Assembly (NCBI GenBank): GCA_021029095.1
Contig: JAJOHG010000115.1
Span: 1-64,000 of the forward strand
DNA from: Phellopilus nigrolimitatus
Lineage: Eukaryota > Basidiomycota > Agaricomycetes > Hymenochaetales > Hymenochaetaceae
Direction: 5' to 3'
DNA: 64,000 nucleotides
In this document: piece after piece, positions 56,101-64,000 of the stretch
Numbering within the stretch: position 1 is the first letter of the stretch
Layout: every line of letters begins with the position of its first letter
The notes under the pieces: generated by a model
What the model was told of the DNA's origin: nothing
The model's database searches: none
What the model saw: the letters and a program-made list of their open reading frames with translations, nothing else
Program-made: the position numbers and the translations under genes

Positions 56101-59100
56101 AAGGGCCTACTCCGACTGCATCCACAAGACGAACTTCTTTATGGAGTATGTTCCGCGGAGGCTTCCCCTCGGCACCGGCAATCTCATTTTCGACTTCAGC
56201 TCTCTGCTTGCTTCACGAGACTTGTCTTCCCCCGCTCGTTTTCATAGACGCGAATCCCTCCATTCTTTTTGCCCTCGAAAGAACGAAGGACTCTCCCTGG
56301 AAAATCCCCAAGTCTTTGTCGCTTCTAGCATTCTATGACAGCCCGCTCGCCACTGTGTCGCCTCAACGAGATGCGCTTCTTGAGAAAACAAGAAAATAAA
56401 GAAAATAAAAACCAATGTCGGCAACTTAACAGTTCTATTTTCATGACGATGGATCAGACTTTTAGGGAGCATTAGGAGTGTCGGCCCGCTTGAATGAAAG
56501 AATCACTATCCTAACTCTAACTTCCCAACCGTGCGTTCGCACGTACCTGATCTTCGTGCGTCATTGCGTTCTATATATCACAATGGCTAATAATTCGGAC
56601 TTATAGCATTGGCCGGACATTCGCATACTAGCTCATCGAGATTCAGAGTCGCATGTCGAACCGACATTCCGAATCGACGCTATTACGCTACTTTTACCAT
56701 TGACGTCTTTTGTGTAGGTGCGACGTGCGGACTAATCAGAGCTGACCCTTGAGTCTCATGTCGCTATCTCTGCGCTACTCTCCGAGTCTGCAGGATGAAT
56801 TTTTTCTCTGAGCCGCTAAGCTAAAAGCGCATGCTCATCTTTAGTTGTCGAAAATGGATTTTTTTTCTGTCAAAGCGGAAATTTACTATGCACATTTCCG
56901 AGGTTGCGAGTGGAGTCTCCAGCTCGAGAGAGAACTAGTATTATGGTACGCTTAATATCAGAAAGAACCCAAAAATACGACCAACGTATTCGGACTTCCG
57001 GGCGACTGTCATTGCAGAATACATGCTCGCCGATCTCAGACTTTTGCATCCTAACGTAGTTCGGATGACGGTCCTTACTCCGAGGCGCTCAAGCCACAAA
57101 TGATATCTCCGGATCCGCATTCCGCCACGTGACTTTGAAGTCTGGTTGCTATTTGCGCCTTCTTTCATTTGAACGTCACAGAACACAACTGCGTCTGCAC
57201 CTGGGTCAAAGATCATCACTATTTTGATCAATAGTTCCCCAATTTCTGTGCTTCATGAAGGTTGCTAATGCTCGACAATCCAAGAAAGCACGATTGTCCG
57301 GAAGACCTTCAGGAGGATATGATTCTTCTTCTTCTTCGTGGCTTACTTAGAGTATCCGCGGAGCCGGAGAACGGAAGACCGGGAGCACAAACTTATGTCT
57401 CACGGCAGGTCAACCCTGCAGCACGACGGCAGATATAGAAGGAAGGACACGACGCATTCATCCTAGCGGAGTTTATCAGGGACTTGTCTCCATAGATTAG
57501 TAGCTCTCGCATATCAGCCGTTAATGTCTGTCGCGGATCAGGTGGGAAGCATGGGCAATTGCATCCCGTCCTCAGTTGATAATCGTGATTTGGTGAGCGT
57601 ACCAACGGCCTTTTTTCTCGTCCACGCTATATCCAAACTGCGACGTCATTCAGTGAGAATAAAGCACTAATTATCTAGTACATGGTCTTCTACTTACCTT
57701 GTTGCCTACTGTAACTCCGCTGAGTGAAGTCAGAGCATGGTACTATTTAGGTAAGTGTCCAACCCCAACTTCCTTTCCCGTGTCGACTGTTCTGTACTGA
57801 AACGATATTAGTTCAAGGCGTATGCCTCGTATCAAGCCAACCCTTGTGGCCTTCCACGAGTACTTTGATCCGCGCTCATGCTCTAGGAGATCTCCATGGT
57901 TATATAAACGTTGTGCTTCTTTCTATGAGTGCATTTATCCTGCCGAGATCCGAGATCGTCCATTTTCTTTCCGACTACAGTACACCCAGAGAAATGGGAC
58001 TCCCTCGCAAGCATAATCTAAGTAAAACTAAATTAACCGCGTGCCGAGGTTTCCGCATGTGCTGCGACCACCAAGAGCTTAATTTGAATAACACTAATAT
58101 AATATCAGAGCAGCCTCGAGTCATGAAGACGAGGTCTTTGGAGCTACACACGTAGGCAGCTGGAAATCTATAGCGCATGTTTACAAAACTTAAGATTTAA
58201 GTCTAGAAACAATATTCGAAGACTTCTGACTAAATCGTGTCATCCTAATGAGCTTTTTGTTGATGATATCGACACGCCAGTTGGCTGCGTAAACCATGTT
58301 TCGGATTGACGACAGATAACTCATGGCTTCGATTTTGAGGTCCTAAGCGGAACGCAATCCCGTCCAGGATCAATCCCGCGGCAATCCTCGACGAGAAGAT
58401 ACGTGTCGCGCCCAAGAAGCGGAAAGGGACTTGACTTTCTCAATTAACATGCATCCATCTCTATGTAGCACGGCTCTCGCCGATGCCGAGGGGGGACGAG
58501 CATACGACCCGAAGATTGAATAAACTACGGAATCAGCCTGAGTTCTTTTCTTCTGTAGGACAGTGAGGGCGCGATTCTCGGCAACTTTGACGGGTAAAGA
58601 GTGAAGACGGTGACCCAAAAATAAGGAAGCTGCGATGCGAAGTCACAGGACCTTGGCTCTCACTATCTAACGACAGTCTGAAGCTTGTCAAATCAACGAT
58701 CGGCAGACTAAGCGGCTTTACAAATTTCCTAATCTGTCGTCCTTTACGCCGTGCCGAAGTCAATGCCGACGGTTTCAATACCTACTCTACAAGAAGAACC
58801 GAAAATCACCTCGCAGTCACCGCGCGACATCAAAGCATTCTCTAATAATCTTTGGATGCGGAACAACGGGGCATCTGTCCGTTCATCTTTGCCCCAACGC
58901 GCTCAGGGCGCGCTAGACGCGATGTTACTTTGTCCGTTATTGCGCGAGAACCAACCACCGCCCTCCGCTACGGAGGTGCGCCGGCTTTCGTTTATATTTT
59001 AAACCCCAAACTTGCAGAAATTCGCCAAAGATCATTCGGTGTTGAAGTGACAATAAGCAATAAAAAAGACGCCAAGTAAGAGAGAAATCTGCTTTATGTC

Positions 59101-60404
59101 CGTTACTGAGTCGTTCCGAGTTATCCTAAAATTAGGGCCTCAATGACTTCATTTTCTTCCACGAATGTCCGTTCTAGATCTCTAATAATTTTAAAATTTG
59201 TTAGTACATCATTCGGGTCCAGTAGACATTTTCTTCGCTCAAAAGATGGCCATGTATGTATTATTGGGAACAACTATCCAAGGAAAAACATCATTTCCAG
59301 GCATTTCCCCCTGTGGAACGCGTATAATTATTATTCGGGTGATGTAGAGCTTTACATTAGACAAACGCTGTGGTAAGCATTGTGAGAGTATTTGCTAAAG
59401 CATTTGTAGAATGAAAGCGCTCCGATATTGCTTTAGCTCTCGGTCTTGCCTCCGATCCGAACATCCGAGATATATTTCAGGCTCTGGCTTCTCTTTGTAG
59501 ATCAATGAATTCCGCTGTTTATCTAGCTTCGGGTGTGATCCGAGGAGTCGAGGATGCGAGCACCTCTGCAGATTTTGTACATGATCTGATTTGCGCTCTC
59601 GCCGGACTGCAAAGCGAATTTTTTTTTTTTCTCTTGCATCTCGCAAAAAGTGGCAGCGACAGGCCTTGTTGTGTAGGGGGTTATCACTCTTACCCTGCAG
59701 AGCCTTTTTAGCATCTTTGATGGCGCGTATGGGCAACTGCGGTTCTTGTCAGGTATGCTGTTGTGAAATCATGTCGCCATAGCAGAGATTACAGCTTTTG
59801 ACCGTTTAGCATGAGGACGGAGCATTGGAAGCTGCATTTGGATATTATCTATAGCTCCTAGGATTGGACGCGAATTAGATAACTCTTCAAGAAGGGTCAA
59901 CATGTCCTCGGCAATCCGAAGGAGAAAGCAGTGTCTGCTTTCGCCTAATTCTAAAGTTTGGAACGTGAGAGTTATTAGTCTTTCCAACTTGCGACCCTGC
60001 AATTGCTGTCAGGTCACGGGCCAAGTATCCGAAGGTGAAGAGCAGGGAACGAGCGGTATTGGTTCTAATTCTAGCTTGAGTCGTCCTGTTCTCTTGCTCT
60101 CCGTCGGCCATTGTACGACCAGCCATCACTGCCACGATCTATACGATCATCCGAGGACAGCACATGCAGGGATTCAAACTTTATCGCTAGTCTGGAGAGT
60201 TTGTATTGTCGTAAAATTAGAACACTGTTGCAATTGAACGCTACCGGTGGGAGTCCGGACTTGACTTATCACGCTATGTTCTCCACCACGTAAGGTCTTC
60301 TTCTTTCCTCAGGCAATCTCGGGCCTGTTCGCAGTTCACTTTCACGGCGCGCGAGTGCCTTGGCGAGACTGAATACCGGCGGCTACTTCTTGATACTTCC
60401 TACT
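53132..60404. other. 7.3-kb block without a recognisable gene
   Basis: AT-richer sequence with T-rich runs after gene A2 and only short frames on both strands. The longest ones (55214-55561 plus, 56046-56399 plus, 59395-59736 minus) show no domain and overlap frames on the opposite strand. I found no terminal repeats, reverse transcriptase or transposase motif. It may contain decayed mobile DNA beyond recognition by eye. Confidence 0.4.
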
Positions 60405-60412
60405 TATATAAA
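60405..60412 (+). promoter_or_regulatory. TATA box of the Zn2Cys6 gene
   Basis: TATATAAA lies about 75 bp upstream of the ATG at 60480 and downstream of an earlier in-frame ATG (60360). It therefore favours 60480 as the start. Confidence 0.6.
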
Positions 60413-60479
60413 GACTGTGAACTCTCAGACTTCCAGCATAACCTCACCCACCCCGACGCCAGCATCGTCATCCAGCGCC

Positions 60480-62068
60480 ATGTCTTCTTTCATCGACGCA
60501 GCTTCAATTAAAAAGCGCAAATCTGAGGATGACGCACAAGTACCAGTCGACCATCGCAAGCGTCGCCGCAACAGGACCACTCAGTCTTGCTTAAACTGCC
60601 ATGGCTCAAAGAGGATGGTTCGTCGCTTTCCCTTCGCTTCTGCCTTGCATGTGTTGATTTTATCCTAGTGTGATAGGTACATCGTTTGGCACACCGGCGT
60701 CGGTTGAGTGCTTACTGGTCCATTATCGAACAGAAAACGGCCTGCATGTGGTCGCTGCGTGAAGCTTGGCCTGGTACGTCTTCGCTTCGATCACCAATGG
60801 GATGATCCGATGCTTACCCGCCGTCAATCTGCATCTAGAGCGGAATCTGCGTGTACGAAGTTGATGACGTCAGCCAGAGGTAAGTCGGTCGTTGCACACC
60901 CTTGCAACTTTGGATCTCACGGTGGTCAACTCGTATAGGGACTCAGCTAAGGACGAGACAACGCACCTGAAGGGCCGTATCGCCGAGCTCGAGGGTTTCA
61001 TTCGCGAATACAAGAAGAAGCCTCATCCGCGGTGGGCCGCTGACCTGAAGAAGGAGCCGCGCTTTCCGGCTTTGTCGCGTCCGCGCTCGGACACTTCGTC
61101 TGATTCTGATAGTCTATGTGACATCAAAGACGGACAGTCCTTCGATCCGAATGACACGATATCGAGCGCGACGAGTCCGTCCGGTTCCGAATCTATCCCA
61201 TCCACTCCGTCAGCTCACAGCGATGGGCCCGTCTTCCTCACCAGTCAAGACAGCGTCTCTTCGCTTCTTTTCTCTGGCTCCGACGGAATGCCGTCGCTGT
61301 CTGCGGGTCCTTCCATCACGTTTGATTCGACGACAGGCTCGGCGGCCGCAGACGACATTGACGCTATCTTTTCCTTCAATGGCGTAGGGCTTTCAAACGA
61401 TGATAACGAATCTTTCGAGCGCGTCTTCTCGCAGATAATGCAGCAGGATGCGCACAGGCATGCAGGAGCTATGAGCGAGTGTCAGTGCATGAAGAAGTCG
61501 TCTGCATACTCCGTTCTGCTCGAGCTCGCACCACACGTGCGGAGGGCGCTCGACGCGCTCGTGGCACTACCAGAACACCATGAGACTCGCTTGAATGGCC
61601 CGTGTGACTATCTTAAGCACCTTCAGGGTCTCGATTCCTCGATATCGTGCGTCCCTTACAATTAATCTTTGGCGTAACTTGGGAACAGTTCGACTGATGC
61701 GACGCGCTTCTTTCTACAGGAATCTCGTCGATTCAGTATCAACGACCCTTTCTTACTCACCATCGTCATACACACAACAAAATATGAAAGTAACGTCTCC
61801 CACGACTCTCACGGGCGATTCGCCCTTGCAGCGTGTGTGGGCAGCGCGTGAAGCAGCGTACGCGCAGACGACGACGACCTTGGCGCCTGACACCACCGAT
61901 TCCATTCAGAAGCAAAAGCAAGCACGAGCGACTGGTGCTTCTCACCTGTGGGGAGCACGAGATCGGGCATCAAGCATGAGTGTGGTCGAACACACCAGCG
62001 ACATCGACCAATTCATGACGTGGGACGCGCCCTCGCGTATCGATTGGCCCAGGACTATTTCTCTTTGA
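60480..62068 (+). CDS. Zn2Cys6-type transcription factor, possibly damaged zinc cluster
   Basis: Fungal regulator with an N-terminal zinc cluster. From 60480, MSSFIDAASIKKRKSEDD leads to a basic DHRKRRRNRTT and SCLNCHGSKRM. After an intron starting GTTCGT (60618) come RKRPACGRCVKLGL, a second intron, SGICVYEVDDVSQR, a third intron, then DSAKDETTHLKGRIAELEG, a short coiled coil, and KKKPHPRWAADL. Ser/Thr/Asp-rich sequence, a helical HVRRALDALVAL region, a fourth intron (GTGCGT at about 61650) and the end RIDWPRTISL follow. The cluster should read C-x2-C-x6-C-x5-C-x2-C-x6-C. The third cysteine (CDRKRP) is absent and no AG acceptor puts RKRPACGRC in frame with SCLNCHGSKRM. Either the junction is unusual or the DNA-binding domain is broken. 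The C-terminal exons are clean. Confidence 0.72.
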
Positions 62069-63189
62069 ATGTAAGCCCTTACGACTTCTCCGCGTGTTAT
62101 TATATGAACCTGATGGATTAACTTTCAATTCTTAGTTAGTTAAGCTAGAAGTGCGAGTGACGGACAGAATAGAGGAACTATGAACATGTATTAATACCTA
62201 TGGCCTTGTCCATCTTTTTTCCTTGGTTGTCTGCTTTCTTAAGCATTATATTTTTGAGTCTATACATACACAGTAGCGATATATTTTGCTTGTACAATTC
62301 ATCGGATGAATATTCTTCCTAAAAAAGCGTTGTGTAACAATAGCCAAAAGCTTCTGTATATCATTACGCGGGAGAAAAACTTACTCATGCTTAATTGGGA
62401 ATTGGCGAGATCAACGCTCGCTCGTGGTTGGTCGCCGCAAATTAGAGTGTATCTTATCGAAGCGAGATAGCGGATTCCGCTTGATATTCAAAGGGAGCGC
62501 TGTCAGTGCTAGAATGCATACGAGAGGAAGTATCATAGTTTGAATGTCAAGGCTAGAAGCCACCGTATGCAACCAAGCAGTAGAGACGCGCGATTGTTTT
62601 TCAATCTGCGAGGGCCCTGTATACTGGCACAAGTGAAAACTCCAGACATAAGCGCCCCAGGTATCCAGGGAGTATAGTGACTAAGTGAGAAAATAATAGC
62701 GAGTGAATCCCAGGACTGACGAAGGTCCCATTAAAAAGAAAAATATACGCTCAACTTGGAAATCGATCAAAACAGTGTGGTTATGTGCATCTTGCGGACT
62801 TATTACGATTCCTGTAAGGGAAGCGTTCTTTCTACCTGAGCGTTTTCACCCCCAGTGGCTGTGTAGCGTGTCACGGTCACTATTACAAAAATGAGCCGGC
62901 AAGTGCCGGAATGTGTACAAAAAGTGTACAAAACATTTTGTTACAGGGGGGGGTTCGCATCGCCACATAGCACCGCCACACGTCACGCTCTTCCTCACGA
63001 GCTTTCCGCTTCGAATTTCCCTCCTTTTTATTTTAAATCCGCTCGTACGGTCTTTTTGTCTTTTCTGACGGGATGGCCAGTCTCTTGGCTAGGCTTGCAT
63101 ATAATTTTTTTGTGATTATTTCGTTCCTAGACTTGATGAAAAATCGTTCGGTTGCGCGCTCCCTGCGTGACGCCTGTTTCCATCCGCAC
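62069..63189. other. intergenic before the HIR1 fragment
   Basis: No gene recognised. CCGGCAAGTGCCGG at about 62896-62909 is a short perfect hairpin. Two GTGTACAAA words follow at 62913-62921 and 62924-62932, then a G-rich run near 62947-62955. Confidence 0.4.
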
Positions 63190-64000
63190 AAAGACGTTTG
63201 GCAGACGAAGAGGGTGCGCCCACTCGTCGTCGCCAAGGACGTCTTCGCGCGCCAGATCATGGACTTCGCCTGGGTCGTCGACAACCTCACGCTCTACGCC
63301 GTCTCCTCCAACGGCACCCTTACCGTCTTCGCGTCCAACCCGCCGAGCTCGAGGGCATCGCCCCCGCGGACGCGCAGCGCCTCTACCTTGCCAAGTTCGG
63401 CTTTGTGACCCCGCCCCTCCCTGCGGGCTTCGCGCACCGCGCGGGCGGCGCCGGAGCCGGCTGCAAGACGCCCCCGCTCACGCCGCCCCCGGTGCAGCAG
63501 AACGGCTTCGACCACGCCCCGCCCGCGGGCCCCGGCGAGCACGTCACCACGCTCGTCGCGTGCCGCGTGCCCAAGGACAGGCGCCGCGTGCAGCCTACCT
63601 TCCTCGGCTCGCTCGGGGCGAACGGCACCAGCACCGGCGACGCGCCCGCACCCGCGCCTCCCAGTATCACCATCAACACGATCCCTGTGCCCCCGCCCGC
63701 ATCGGCCTCCGCGTCCTCGACGGGCTTCGGCGCCGGCATGGACCTCAACCTCAGCCTCGACTTCGGGCTGGGCGTGGACACGGACATGGCCGTGCCCATC
63801 AGTGCACTCGACACGCGCGGGCAGCGCGCCGGGCGGGGCGACGTCGCCGTCTCGTACGGCGGGAGGAGAACGGCGGGGAGGAGAACGGCGGGAAGCCCGC
63901 GCCCCCGCCGAAAGCGCGCACGCTCGGCGGGGACCGACCGCGCGACCGCGACGCCGCAGGGCAAGAGGTGCACGAGATCCGCTGGGAGGGCGCCGGCGCG
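63190..64000 (+). pseudogene. HIR1: HIR1/HIRA histone chaperone fragment, frameshifted and truncated by the window end
   Basis: HIR1 is a WD40 subunit of the HIR complex, which deposits histones H3-H4 independently of replication. Sequence resembling the end of its WD40 domain starts at DVWQTKRVRPLVVAKDVFA, then RQIMDFAWVVDNLTLYAVSS and GTLTVFA. ELEGIAPADAQRLYLAKFGF and TPPLPAGF follow in a different frame, so one base is missing at about 63341-63344. Later VTTLVACRVPKDRRRVQPTF fits the same gene. KARTLGGDRPRD near 63900 lies in the third frame, after a 15-bp tandem duplication (63861-63890). The N-terminal WD40 repeats (~300 residues) are absent upstream, where unrelated sequence begins. GC content is much higher than in the flanking DNA. 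The 3' end lies outside the window. Confidence 0.75.

Overview
The window is nuclear DNA of a filamentous basidiomycete, most likely an Agaricomycete and perhaps a polypore. The evidence is genes split by many 45-100 nt GT-AG introns, GC-rich third positions, and fungal families: a CC-ended casein kinase I, a fungal aquaglyceroporin, GH12, Sfk1/DRAM, Zn2Cys6, HIR1 and a CM1 spindle-pole protein. I see no rRNA, tRNA, CRISPR array or bacterial-style operon. All names come from reading motifs and splice sites by eye; no search was run.

Left part (1-20.9 kb): a degenerate tandem repeat, then a broken CM1 (centrosomin motif 1) spindle-pole protein gene on the minus strand. Next come an intact nine-exon casein kinase I, a small mitochondrial-type protein, a small secreted protein, a nine-exon-class ADP-ribose pyrophosphatase (Nudix) and a 401-residue disordered protein with a KEN box. 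Long stretches without recognisable genes separate them, one holding a 161-bp fold-back element.

Middle part (20.9-35.1 kb): two diverged ~1.5 kb copies of one non-coding segment lie in inverted orientation and bracket a 6.6-kb unit with an intact aquaglyceroporin gene and a dead GH12 endoglucanase gene. After them come simple-sequence arrays and an intact eight-exon short-chain dehydrogenase. A relic of that dehydrogenase's downstream flank lies 3 kb upstream of it.

Central locus (35.9-53.1 kb), the main find: a large imperfect palindrome of seven genes, A1(-) B1(-) C1(+) D(-) C2(-) B2(+) A2(+). A is a long disordered protein, B an uncharacterised ~500-residue protein and C a multi-pass Frag1/DRAM/Sfk1 membrane protein. 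D is a unique gene on the axis (about 44.2 kb). Gene order, orientation, spacing, intron positions and parts of the spacers are mirrored. B1 and B2 share a 319-bp tract with one mismatch that includes the whole intron, although flanking sequence has diverged, which points to recent gene conversion. Both copies of A, B and C keep open frames.

Right part (53.1-64 kb): 7.3 kb without a recognisable gene, a Zn2Cys6-type regulator whose third zinc cysteine I cannot place in frame, and a frameshifted, 5'-truncated HIR1 fragment running off the end. Broken copies of normally conserved genes (CM1, GH12, HIR1) beside repeats suggest a duplication-rich, decaying chromosomal region.
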